A DNA stretch of 64,000 nucleotides from Palsa-513 sp050010595. GTDB lineage: Bacteria > Actinomycetota > Thermoleophilia > Solirubrobacterales > Solirubrobacteraceae. The notes beneath the pieces are model-generated. The model was not told where the DNA came from and searched no databases. It saw only the letters and a program-made list of their open reading frames with translations. The position numbers were made by a program, and so were the translations under genes. Shown piece after piece: positions 17,068-24,477 of this stretch (position 1 is the first letter of the stretch; each line of letters begins with the position of its first letter). The stretch spans positions 1 through 64,000 of the forward strand of contig JBEKKS010000002.1 in assembly GCA_050010595.1 (NCBI GenBank), written 5' to 3'.

Positions 17068-17958
17068 CTATGGCGCCGTGGCGCCGCCGCCGTCACTCGT
17101 GCCTGTGGTGCCGCTCGTGCCGCTCGTGCCCGTGGTACCGCTGATGCCTGTGGTACCGGTCGGCCCTGTCAGGCCCGGCGGGTACCAGTTGAATGCTGCG
17201 AGTTGCTCGCCGCGTGCCGCGGTGAAGCCGACGTTGACGGTCTCGGTGATCCCGAGTGCCTGCGCCGTGGCCGACGTGAGGTCGAAGGTAGCGCCGTTGG
17301 CGTACGGACCGCGGTCGATCACCGGGACGGTGATCGACTGGCTGTTGTAGTAGAGCGTGACGGGCGTGCCGCACGGCAGGTTGCGATGTGCGACGCCGAC
17401 GATGTAGCGCGTCAGGGTCTCGCCGCAAGCTGTCTTGTGACCATAGAAGCCGGGTCCGTACCACGTCGCGATCACCGCGCGCAGGACGCCAAGCGGCGCC
17501 TCCGGTGTGCTGACCGATGTCGCCGAGGAGGCGAGGGCGCCGCTGACCACCCGCATCGAATAGCTCCCGGCGGTGATCTTCGTGACGCGCCAGCTGATGC
17601 TGTAGGACCCGTCCGGGCCAACGATCGAGCTTGCCACGGCGGCCCAGACGGTCGACTTCTCCTGAATCTCGAGCGCGACCGGTTGGCCGGCGTCGGAGCT
17701 CGCGAGCGTCCCCGACGCAACCGTGGTCTGACCGGCGATGACGTTTGCGGGAGTGAACACGAGCGTCCCCTGGGTCGAGCCGACCGGCGTCGGCACCGGC
17801 TGGCCGACATTCGTCGTACCCGCGGGCGGGCTTGCGCCGCCGTTGCCGGCTTTGGTGCCGCCGCTACTCGCGCTCGCGCTCGCGGCCATCGAACCGCCAA
17901 CGCCGGCTGCGGCCGCGCAGGCGCCAATTAGACGAATCGCTATTCGTGTGCGCGTCAT
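17068..17958 (-). CDS. Secreted RlpA-like double-psi beta-barrel protein
   Basis: A 296-aa exported protein. A signal peptide (basic start, hydrophobic core, cleavage near SASA at ~30) is followed by a low-complexity linker, an Ig-like/bacterial surface region (about 60-150) and a double-psi beta-barrel of the RlpA/3D type (about 160-245) with ATWYGPGFYGHKTACGE, NLPCGTPV and VIDRGPY...FDLT. The tail (about 262-296) is a run of GTTGTS-like triplets, like a short collagen-type repeat. RlpA-family domains bind or cleave peptidoglycan. A c-di-AMP riboswitch lies directly upstream, tying it to cell-wall/osmotic control. Confidence 0.85.
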   Translation of the reverse strand: MTRTRIAIRLIGACAAAAGVGGSMAASASASSGGTKAGNGGASPPAGTTNVGQPVPTPVGSTQGTLVFTPANVIAGQTTVASGTLASSDAGQPVALEIQEKSTVWAAVASSIVGPDGSYSISWRVTKITAGSYSMRVVSGALASSATSVSTPEAPLGVLRAVIATWYGPGFYGHKTACGETLTRYIVGVAHRNLPCGTPVTLYYNSQSITVPVIDRGPYANGATFDLTSATAQALGITETVNVGFTAARGEQLAAFNWYPPGLTGPTGTTGISGTTGTSGTSGTTGTSDGGGATAP

Positions 17959-17974
17959 TAGCTCACTCGCTTGT

Positions 17975-18116
17975 GCCGTTGCCTACGGGGTGAGCTGTCG
18001 GGCTCGCGCTTGTGGCGCTACCGCCGGATATCCGGCCGATTCGCCCCCGCGGAGCTATTGCTCCGCATTGGGTCCCCCGCTCGCTTGGTGCTGACACCGT
18101 GCGATTAGGCTTGGCT
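17975..18116 (-). promoter_or_regulatory. c-di-AMP riboswitch (ydaO/yuaA class)
   Basis: Reading the minus strand, the conserved blocks of the ydaO aptamer occur in order: a GCCTAATCGC 5' segment (18101-18110), AGCGGGGGACCCAAT (18066-18080), GGGGGCGAATCGGCC (about 18035-18049), and the 3' block CCCGACAGCTCACCCCGTAGGC (17981-18002). GCCTA (18106-18110) can pair with TAGGC (17981-17985) as the closing P1 stem. The aptamer ends about 22 nt from the rlpA ATG, close to its ribosome site, which suggests translational rather than terminator control. In other actinobacteria this class regulates wall-remodelling genes, usually shutting them off with ligand. Confidence 0.9.
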
Positions 18117-18123
18117 GCGGGCG

Positions 18124-18152
18124 AGCATATATCAAGCGCTCGGGCCGTGCAA
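18124..18152 (-). promoter_or_regulatory. Promoter for the riboswitch-rlpA transcript
   Basis: On the minus strand, TTGCAC (18147-18152) and TATGCT (18124-18129) are separated by exactly 17 nt, a good sigma-A promoter. Transcription would start near 18117, just ahead of the aptamer's first conserved block, which independently supports the riboswitch limits. Confidence 0.7.
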
Positions 18153-18326
18153 CGGCGTTTTCACGACGCCGGCGGGAGTAAATCGATGCAACTTTGAAAC
18201 GCTTCGGTCCGTTGTACGTATTAAGAGCTAGAACATCGAACGAAGGATGGCGCGAACCCGCCGAGAATGCCGATAGAACGAGAACGGCGAACTTGGCTCG
18301 AGAACGACGACAAAGCGGCGCAAACG

Positions 18327-18355
18327 TTGACTTCACAAAGTAAAGCGCGTACAAT
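18327..18355 (+). promoter_or_regulatory. Strong sigma-A promoter for rpoD
   Basis: TTGACT (18327-18332) and TACAAT (18350-18355) are spaced 17 nt apart, close to the full housekeeping consensus and standing out from the GC-rich surroundings. The start site would be near 18362, giving a 5' leader of about 108 nt before the rpoD ATG. This suggests that the main sigma factor transcribes its own gene. Confidence 0.8.
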
Positions 18356-18362
18356 TGCAAGT

Positions 18363-18392
18363 GTGTCTGGACTGCGCCCTGGTGCAGGCCAG
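18363..18392 (+). other. Stem-loop at the 5' end of the rpoD leader
   Basis: gtctgg (18363-18368) pairs with ccagac (18387-18392), with an inner ctgc/gcag stem (18370-18373 with 18382-18385). It starts within a base or two of the predicted transcription start, so the mRNA would begin in a 10-bp hairpin, perhaps protecting its 5' end. The rest of the leader is GC-rich with no recognised RNA family. Confidence 0.5.
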
Positions 18393-18469
18393 ACGCTCCT
18401 CCCCCAGATCAACGCAGGCGGAGCGGCCCAGGTGTCCGCTGAGCGTCTGCGCGACGGAAACGGAATGAA

Positions 18470-19573
18470 ATGTCAGTAGCGGAACTGCAAGAGCTTGAAG
18501 AAGTAAAGGGCCTCGTCACCAAGGGCCAGCAAGTCGGCGTGCTCACCTACGCCGAGATCCAGGGCGCCGTAGCCGAGCTGGACATGGACGAGTCCGATTT
18601 GGAGGAGCTGCACACCTTCCTCGAGCGGGCCGAGATCGAGCTGGTCGAAGACATCGACCCCGCGACCGCGGCCGGCGCCGAAGTGGAGCGCGCACCCGAC
18701 AAGCGCGGCCGGCGCAAGGCGAAGACGACGCTCGACCTCAAGCCGGACATGACGACCGACTCCCTGCAGCTGTTCCTCAAGGACATCGGCAAGGTGCGGC
18801 TCCTCACGGCCCAGGAAGAAGTCGATCTGGCGAAGCGGATCGAGCGCGGTGACCTCGACGCGAAGCAGAAGATGGTCGAATCGAACCTCCGCCTCGTTGT
18901 CTCGATCGCGAAGAACTACCGCAACCAGGGCCTCCCGTTCCTCGACTTGATCCAGGAAGGGACGCTCGGCTTGGTTCGCGCCGCCGAGAAGTTCGACTAC
19001 CGCAAGGGCTTCAAGTTCTCGACCTACGCGACCTGGTGGATCCGCCAGGCGATCGCACGCGCGCTCGCCGACAAGGCACGCACGATCCGCATCCCGGTCC
19101 ACGTCGTCGAGAAGCTCAACAAGATCGGCCGCGCCGAACGCAAGCTCGTGACCGAGCTTGGGCGCGAGCCGACGCCCGAGGAGATCGCCGAAGTCACCGG
19201 CATCGATCCCGAGGAGGTCGACTCCATCAAGCGCTCCGCGCAGGCCCCAATCTCGCTCGAGAAGCCGGTCGGCGACGAAGAGGAATCCGAGTTCGGGCAG
19301 TTCATCGCCGACGAGCGGGCCGAATCACCGTACGAGCGGGCCGCGGAGATCCTCACCAAGGAAGCCCTCCGCGAAGCGTTGGAGAACCTCTCCTACCGCG
19401 AGCGGCGCGTGCTCGAGCTGCGCTACGGACTCGGCGGCGAGCATCCACGGACGCTCGACGAAGTCGGGCGCACGTTCAACGTGACGCGCGAACGGATCCG
19501 CCAAATCGAGAACCAGTCGCTGAAGAAGCTGCAAAACCTCGCAGAGGCGCAAAAGCTGCGCGACGTCGCGTAA
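18470..19573 (+). CDS. rpoD: Primary RNA polymerase sigma factor (RpoD/SigA)
   Basis: A 367-aa group 1 sigma factor. A region 1.1-like N-terminus (residues 1-~60) precedes region 1.2 (DSLQLFLKDIGKVRLLTAQEE), region 2 (LRLVVSIAKNYRNQGLPF, then DLIQEGTLGLVRAAEKFD and FSTYATWWIRQAI), region 3, and region 4 with the helix-turn-helix (TLDEVGRTFNVTRERIRQIE). Region 2.4 and 4.2 recognise the -10 and -35 elements. The ATG at 18470 follows ggaaacggaatgaa. A consensus promoter and hairpin leader lie upstream. It is compact, with no large non-conserved insert. Confidence 0.97.
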   Translation: MSVAELQELEEVKGLVTKGQQVGVLTYAEIQGAVAELDMDESDLEELHTFLERAEIELVEDIDPATAAGAEVERAPDKRGRRKAKTTLDLKPDMTTDSLQLFLKDIGKVRLLTAQEEVDLAKRIERGDLDAKQKMVESNLRLVVSIAKNYRNQGLPFLDLIQEGTLGLVRAAEKFDYRKGFKFSTYATWWIRQAIARALADKARTIRIPVHVVEKLNKIGRAERKLVTELGREPTPEEIAEVTGIDPEEVDSIKRSAQAPISLEKPVGDEEESEFGQFIADERAESPYERAAEILTKEALREALENLSYRERRVLELRYGLGGEHPRTLDEVGRTFNVTRERIRQIENQSLKKLQNLAEAQKLRDVA

Positions 19574-19589
19574 AAAGCCCCGCGCAGCA

Positions 19590-19626
19590 AGGGCGTAGCT
19601 CGGACAGGCGGAGCGAGTTACGCCCT
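19590..19626 (+). terminator. Hairpin after rpoD
   Basis: Thirteen-base arms (19590-19602 and 19614-19626) pair with a single G-T wobble around an 11-nt loop, starting 17 nt after the rpoD stop. The sequence after it is AC-rich, not a T-tract. It likely ends or attenuates the rpoD transcript before the PilT-type gene. Confidence 0.6.
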
Positions 19627-19717
19627 AAACGCCTGTTGGAGGAAACCCGGAACAAGCGGACAGACGGTCCGCGGCGGCTCAACCGTAGCTCAACAGGCGC
19701 CGATCCGATAACTAGGC

Positions 19718-20851
19718 GTGATCGACATCGAGAAAGTACTCTGCGCGCTCGTCGCCTGCGACGGGTCGGATCTGCACCTCAAAGTGGGGTCGGTACCGCT
19801 CGCGCGCGTCGATGGCGAGCTCGGCCAGCTCACCACCGATGACTGGCCCGTGCTCGAACCCGGCGACACGGCCGCCTGCGCGAAACAGCTGCTCGCGGGC
19901 ACGGACCGGCTGATCGATTTCGAGAAGCACCACGAGCTTGACATCTCGCACGAGATCCCCGGCGTCGCGCGCTTTCGTATCAACATCTTCCAGCAGCGCG
20001 GGCAAGTCTCGCTCGTTGCGCGCGCTATTCCACATCGGATCCGCACGGTCGAAGATCTGGGTCTGCCACCAGTAGTCACCGAGCTCGCCGAAGAAGCCCG
20101 CGGAATCATCCTCGTAACCGGCAGCACCGGCAGCGGCAAGAGCACGACCCTCGCCGCGATCATCGATCACATCAACAAAACGCGCTCAGCGCACATTGTG
20201 ACGATCGAAGATCCAATCGAATTCGTCCACAGCGACCAGCGGTCGATGATCAGCCAGCGCGAAGTCGGCTCGGACACCGACAGTTTCAAGCACGCACTGA
20301 GGCGCGTCCTGCGCCAAGACCCCGATGTCATCCTGATCGGCGAGATGCGCGACGAGGAAACGGTCGGAACGGCTCTCTCGGCCGCGGAAACCGGCCACCT
20401 CGTCCTCTCGACCATCCACACCGTCGACGCCGCCGAATCGATCAACCGGATGCTCGACTTCTTCCCGCCCCACCAGCACGCGCAAGTGCGCTCGATGATC
20501 GCCGGCACGCTCAAGGGCGTCATCTCGCAGCGCCTCGTACCCGCCGCAGTCGGCGGGCGCGTCGCCGCAGTCGAAGTGCTCCGAATGACCGGCCGCGTCC
20601 GCGACGTAATTCGCGACCCCACCCACGCCGAGACAGGCCTATCCGAGATCATCGCCGACGGCAGCTACTACGGGATGCAGACCTTCGACCAAGCGCTCCT
20701 GAGTCACGTACGCAACGGACGCGTGAAGGTCGAGGACGCGCTCGATGCGGCAAGCAGCCCCCACGACTTCAAGCTCATGCTCGAGGCCGAACTGCCCGCC
20801 GGCACGCAAGCTGGCGGTGGGGACCCGAACGTCATCGCCCTGGCGAGTTGA
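19718..20851 (+). CDS. PilT-type twitching/retraction ATPase
   Basis: A 377-aa secretion-superfamily hexameric ATPase. Features: N-terminal PAS-like domain (SDLHLKVGSVPLARVDGEL), Walker A GSTGSGKSTT (about residues 133-142), Asp box TIEDPIEFVH, Walker B DVILIGEMRD and His box ETGHLVLSTIHT, then the PilT-type C-terminal region. PilT proteins disassemble type IV pili. No pilin, PilB, PilC or PilQ gene lies in the window, so the partner machinery must be elsewhere. It starts with GTG at 19718, 145 nt after rpoD. Confidence 0.9.
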   Translation: MIDIEKVLCALVACDGSDLHLKVGSVPLARVDGELGQLTTDDWPVLEPGDTAACAKQLLAGTDRLIDFEKHHELDISHEIPGVARFRINIFQQRGQVSLVARAIPHRIRTVEDLGLPPVVTELAEEARGIILVTGSTGSGKSTTLAAIIDHINKTRSAHIVTIEDPIEFVHSDQRSMISQREVGSDTDSFKHALRRVLRQDPDVILIGEMRDEETVGTALSAAETGHLVLSTIHTVDAAESINRMLDFFPPHQHAQVRSMIAGTLKGVISQRLVPAAVGGRVAAVEVLRMTGRVRDVIRDPTHAETGLSEIIADGSYYGMQTFDQALLSHVRNGRVKVEDALDAASSPHDFKLMLEAELPAGTQAGGGDPNVIALAS

Positions 20852-20853
20852 GT

Positions 20854-20879
20854 CGAGACGGCCGTCCCCGGCGGTCTCG
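20854..20879 (+). terminator. Hairpin after the PilT-type gene
   Basis: cgagac (20854-20859) pairs with gtctcg (20874-20879) with partial GC pairing inside, 3 nt after the stop codon. Probable transcript end. The rest of the 150-bp gap to padR shows no other gene. Confidence 0.45.
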
Positions 20880-21001
20880 CCTCGGCCTTCGTCGTGCTGT
20901 CTGGCACGAGGGGGCGCTCTGATTCGCGACGGGGGCCTGCTGAGCGCAAGGCGATGAAGCTGGCCGAACCACTGCATTCGTGACGCGACGGTGGCTACTA
21001 C

Positions 21002-21030
21002 GTGCTACGATCTACCGTAATGCGTAGCAC
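21002..21030 (+). promoter_or_regulatory. Inverted repeat spanning the padR start codon
   Basis: gtgctacg (21002-21009) is mirrored perfectly by cgtagcac (21023-21030), flanking the ATG at 21020. A -10-like TACGAT (21006-21011) lies inside the left arm, 8 nt before the ATG. A dimeric PadR bound here would block both transcription start and translation start, so autorepression is likely. Confidence 0.55.
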
Positions 21031-21325
21031 CGAGCCAGCTCTGCTGATCATGGCGAGTCTCGCCGAGGGCGCCAAGCACGGCTATGCGATCACGCGCGAC
21101 GTGCAGGAGATCGCTGGCGTCACGCTCGGACCGGGAACGCTCTACGGTGCGATCGCCCGTCTCGAGGAGCGTGGCCTGATCGAGCCGCTCGAGGCCGATG
21201 ATCGCCGCCGCCCCTACCGCCTGACGCGATCGGGCGCCGCGGCGCTTCGCGAGCAGTTGACTGCGCAGGAGCGCGTGGCGAGCGTCGGTCTGCGGCGTCT
21301 GTCGGCAGCCGAGGCAAGCACATGA
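21020..21325 (+). CDS. PadR-family transcriptional regulator
   Basis: A ~101-aa winged-helix protein: STEPALLIMASLAEGAKHGYAI, then GVTLGPGTLYGAIARLEERGLIEP and RRPYRLTRSGAAALREQL, the classic PadR recognition helix and wing. It lacks a long C-terminal dimerisation helix, as in the short PadR-s1 class. A GTG at 21002 is in frame, but the ATG at 21020 begins the conserved part and has a -10-like hexamer 8 nt ahead. The stop overlaps the next gene's ATG by four bases, the common PadR plus membrane-protein pairing. Confidence 0.88.
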   Translation: MRSTEPALLIMASLAEGAKHGYAITRDVQEIAGVTLGPGTLYGAIARLEERGLIEPLEADDRRRPYRLTRSGAAALREQLTAQERVASVGLRRLSAAEAST

Positions 21326-22194
21326 GAAAGCGCTTGCTCTCGTTGTATCCACAGGCGTGGCGCGATCGCTACGGCGAGGAGCTGTCCGCATTGCTCGATC
21401 AGACGCCGGCGAGTGTCACCGGTACGCTGGATCTGCTGCGCGGTGCCCTGACGGCGCACCTGCGACCGCTCGCCGGCTCAGCACCGGCGGCCCGAGCGAG
21501 GAGCACGATCGCTCGAGTGCTTGGCTGCTTCATCGTCTTCTGCGCCGTCGGCTCGGGCTTCGCCAAGACGACCGAGAACTATGACTACACCGAGCACGTC
21601 CATCCGCTGCTCGGCATTGCCCACACCGTCATCCTGGTCGCTGCCCTCGTCGCCGCAGCCGCTCTCGCGCTGGCCGCGGCGCCGCTCGTCCTGGCCTCGC
21701 TGGCACACGCATGGCGAACGCGCGAGCCGGCCCTGATCAAGCTGATCGCGGTGCCACCGGCCGCGATTGCCGTATTCGCTGGCTCGGTCGGCCTACTCGC
21801 TCTGTGGATGGATGCCCATCGCCACCACGCCGGCGTCGGCGGCTGGCTACTAGTCGGGTTTTGCCTGCTCTGCGGCGCGACCGGCGGTTTCGCTTGCTGG
21901 GCCGCGCCGCGCGCCATCATGCGCCGCATCGACGTGCCGCGCTCAGCGTTCGCGCGCTCAGTGCCCGCTATCGCGCTCGTCGCGCTTTGCATGACGACGG
22001 TCGCCCTGGCCACCGGCGTCTTCCTGGTCGGGATCCTCGCCGATGCACCCCGACTCGGCGCGTCCGGCAACGGTCCAGGGCAGCTGATCAATGTCACGAC
22101 CAGCATCGCGATTCAGTTCACCGGCATGCTCGGCCTGAGCGCGGTCGCCGCGGTCAGCGCCGCGCGAGGCCTTCGCTCCGTACGCGCGCTCTAG
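21322..22194 (+). CDS. PadR-linked integral membrane protein, unknown function
   Basis: A 290-aa protein. The first ~65 residues are soluble and include LSLYPQAWRDRYGEELSALL, a motif common at the start of PadR-coupled permease-like proteins. Five to six hydrophobic segments follow (around 66-80, 100-135, 148-168, 178-195, 215-240 and 258-285). No transporter signature is visible. Translationally coupled to padR (ATGA), so its level is probably set by that regulator. Function unknown. Confidence 0.75.
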   Translation: MRKRLLSLYPQAWRDRYGEELSALLDQTPASVTGTLDLLRGALTAHLRPLAGSAPAARARSTIARVLGCFIVFCAVGSGFAKTTENYDYTEHVHPLLGIAHTVILVAALVAAAALALAAAPLVLASLAHAWRTREPALIKLIAVPPAAIAVFAGSVGLLALWMDAHRHHAGVGGWLLVGFCLLCGATGGFACWAAPRAIMRRIDVPRSAFARSVPAIALVALCMTTVALATGVFLVGILADAPRLGASGNGPGQLINVTTSIAIQFTGMLGLSAVAAVSAARGLRSVRAL

Positions 22195-22281
22195 CACAGC
22201 GAAGCAAGCGCGGCTGGCGCTCGGGCCCGTGACCCCAATGCGCGACGATCGGCAGCGGCGTGTTGGGCGCCGGAGGGCGCG

Positions 22282-22818
22282 CTACCAGCGGGCCTCGTAC
22301 ATGAAATCGGCTGCTGGCCGACCGACCCACTGGGTGATGCGCATCGCAAGGACCATGCTGGTTGCAAAGCGGGCGGTCTTCAGGCCGGTGAGCTGGCCTG
22401 GCTGGCAGCGCAGGTCGTAGGCAGTCTGCGCCCAGGTGACGCCACGAGTCACGCGGGCTTCGTTCAGACCGGCGTGTAGGGCCTTCAGGTTCCACCGCGG
22501 GCGGCGGTCCGGGCCGCAGGCCGGTAGCGGCGCACCGGCATCGAGGCCAGCGCCGGCCAGGAAGCTCTCGGGCGTGCGCCCCAGCCAGCGCAGAAAGAAC
22601 AGAGCGTGCTGGCAGCTCGTGTCGCCGCCCTTGCCCAGGTTCCGCAGCGTCGAAGGGCTGATCGGATGATTCGCCAGCCCGCGCGCGTCGCGAGCCGCAT
22701 TCAACAAGGGCGCCATATCCCAGATCGCCGCCGCCGCGCCAGGCCAGCTCAGTCGTTCAGCCTGGCGCTTGGCATCCAGCGCCGCGTAGAGCGCCTTGCC
22801 GTCGAACTCCCGCATCAC
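22282..22818 (-). CDS. Protein with two tandem XRE-like helix-turn-helix repeats
   Basis: A 178-aa protein made of two similar halves. Each begins with KAL-A-L (KALYAALDAKRQ near residue 8, KALHAGLNEARV near residue 111), continues with an S/TW-a-a helix (LSWPGAAAAIW, VTWAQTAYDL) and ends with WLGRTPESFL or WVGRPAADFM. The middle of the first half (SPSTLRNLGKGG) matches the recognition-helix region of Cro/CI-type HTH domains. So it looks like an internally duplicated DNA-binding protein. Its function and targets are unknown; it stands alone between the PadR unit and a TetR gene. Confidence 0.65.
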   Translation of the reverse strand: MMREFDGKALYAALDAKRQAERLSWPGAAAAIWDMAPLLNAARDARGLANHPISPSTLRNLGKGGDTSCQHALFFLRWLGRTPESFLAGAGLDAGAPLPACGPDRRPRWNLKALHAGLNEARVTRGVTWAQTAYDLRCQPGQLTGLKTARFATSMVLAMRITQWVGRPAADFMYEARW

Positions 22819-22880
22819 CAGTCCCTGCGCGACCGGATCGTCCCACCGCGAAGCACGTGCTCAGGCTTGTCTCTACGGAC

Positions 22881-23531
22881 CTAGGCGCTGTGAGCAGCGC
22901 TTGACTCGGCGGTCGTCGAGGCGCCGAGTCTGGCGATGAGGTCCAGCGTCGTGTCGAGTGCGGCTTCTAACGGTTTGGTGTCGCGTTCGATCTGCGTCAG
23001 GAGCAGGCCGCCTTGTAATGCTGCAAGTAGCGCGAGCGCGAGGGTGTCGGGGTCGGTTTCGGAGGGGAGCCGGCCGCGCGCGTGCATCTCTCGCAGGCCG
23101 TTCCGGATGGTCGCTTCCCAACGTTTGAAGCCCTCGGCGACCTGGGCTCTGGCTTCGGGGTCGGTCTCGGCTAACTCGCTTCCGAGCGAGCCGATCGGGC
23201 AGCCGCCGCTGCAGTTGAGCTCGCGCTGATACTCGATCACCCAGTCACGCCAGGCGCGCAAACCAGTCAAGTCGCTGAGATCGAACGTCTCCTGCCCGGC
23301 GATGATCGTGTCGGCCTGGTGTCCGATCACGGCGCGGACCAAGGCAGGCTTGTCGTCGAAGTAGTGGTAGAGCTGTGAGCTCGAGACGTCGGCCGCCGCG
23401 CGCACGTCCTCGATTGTCGTGTGGGCGACGCCGTGCTCGAAGATCAGGTCTGCCGCCGCGCCAATGATGCGCTGTCGGGTCTGTTGTCCCTTGGGCGTAA
23501 GCCGACGAGCGGAGGGACTGGTTGTGCTCAT
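22881..23531 (-). CDS. TetR/AcrR-family transcriptional regulator
   Basis: A 216-aa one-component repressor. The N-terminal HTH (about residues 16-62) includes RIIGAAADLIFEHGVAHTTI, RAAADVSSSQLYHYFDDK, the normal TetR layout; the C-terminal ligand domain (TetR_C type with a CxG-x-PIGSLGSE motif at about 106-117) resembles LmrA/YxaF-like regulators. Divergent from an SDR gene, with a 10-bp perfect palindrome in the shared 107-bp spacer, so it very likely represses itself and the SDR gene. The inducer is unknown. Confidence 0.9.
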   Translation of the reverse strand: MSTTSPSARRLTPKGQQTRQRIIGAAADLIFEHGVAHTTIEDVRAAADVSSSQLYHYFDDKPALVRAVIGHQADTIIAGQETFDLSDLTGLRAWRDWVIEYQRELNCSGGCPIGSLGSELAETDPEARAQVAEGFKRWEATIRNGLREMHARGRLPSETDPDTLALALLAALQGGLLLTQIERDTKPLEAALDTTLDLIARLGASTTAESSAAHSA

Positions 23532-23547
23532 GTCGCGAATTTTAGCA

Positions 23548-23571
23548 AGACTGGATTAGGCAATCCAGTCT
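23548..23571. promoter_or_regulatory. TetR operator between the tetR and SDR genes
   Basis: agactggatt (23548-23557) and aatccagtct (23562-23571) form a perfect 10-bp dyad around aggc. A third half-site-like attccagt (23590-23597) lies nearer the SDR gene. Spacing and length fit a TetR-dimer operator placed over the promoters of both divergent genes. Confidence 0.75.
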
Positions 23572-23638
23572 GCTAGAGTGGAGTACGCATTCCAGTTTCT
23601 TCGGCTAACGACAACCATTGACGGGAGAACATCGAGAC

Positions 23639-24367
23639 ATGGCACTTCAAGGCAAGACCGCCCTCATCACCGGCGGCACATCGGGCATCGGCCGTGCTGT
23701 CGCAGAGCGCTTGGCAAGCGACGGCGCAGAGGTGATCATTAGCGGCCGCGATGAGGGCCGCGGTCGCGAGGTCGTAGAGGCCGTCGAGGCCGCCGGGGGG
23801 AAGGCACGCTTCATCGCCGCTGACCTCGCTAGCTTCGAAGAGGTCAGACGTCTCGCCGAGGCCACGAAAGACGTTGATGTGCTGGTCAACAACGCTGGCG
23901 TCTTTCCCGGCGGCCCGACCGACCAGGCGACGCAAGAGGCGTTCGACGTCACGTTCGATGTCAATGTCAAAGCGCCGTTCTTCCTGACGGCTGTGATCGC
24001 TCCGCGCATGGCGGCAAAGGGCGGCGGCTCGATCGTCAACATCTCGACGATGGCCGCAACTATCGGCATGAGCGGCCTGGCCGCCTACGGCGCCTCCAAA
24101 GCTGCGATCGAGTCGCTCACGAAGGCCTGGACGGCCGAGTACGCCGGCCAAGGTGTCCGCGTCAACACAGTCGCACCCGGACCGACACGCACTCCCGCGA
24201 GCGCCGCGATGGGCGAGATGTTCGATGTCCTGGCATCGAGCACACCGGCCGGGCGCGGGGCGACCCCGGACGAGATTGCCGCCGCTGTCAGCTTCCTCGC
24301 TTCAGACGATGCGAGCTTTATCTACGGCGCCATTCTGCCCGCCGACGGTGGCCGCGTCGCGGTCTGA
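23639..24367 (+). CDS. Short-chain dehydrogenase/reductase (SDR) family oxidoreductase
   Basis: A 242-aa classical SDR. The cofactor motif TGGTSGIGRAVA (residues ~10-21), NNAG (about 86-89), a serine in the NISTM strand and the catalytic Y-x-x-x-K in YGASKAAIE are all in place, with the PG motif after it. The arginine in ISGRDEGRG at the end of beta-2 suggests NADP(H). The ATG at 23639 follows gggagaacatcgagac; a TTG further upstream is in frame but poorer. Controlled, by context, by the divergent TetR gene. Substrate unknown. Confidence 0.92.
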   Translation: MALQGKTALITGGTSGIGRAVAERLASDGAEVIISGRDEGRGREVVEAVEAAGGKARFIAADLASFEEVRRLAEATKDVDVLVNNAGVFPGGPTDQATQEAFDVTFDVNVKAPFFLTAVIAPRMAAKGGGSIVNISTMAATIGMSGLAAYGASKAAIESLTKAWTAEYAGQGVRVNTVAPGPTRTPASAAMGEMFDVLASSTPAGRGATPDEIAAAVSFLASDDASFIYGAILPADGGRVAV

Positions 24368-24477
24368 ACCCGACCACAAGGGAACCGCGACACAACTCTC
24401 GTCCCGCTGCCAGCAAGACCGGAGAGCAGATCGCGGCCTGCCCGCAGCGCCTGGCGTGTTCTGGTCGTGGCTTGCGC

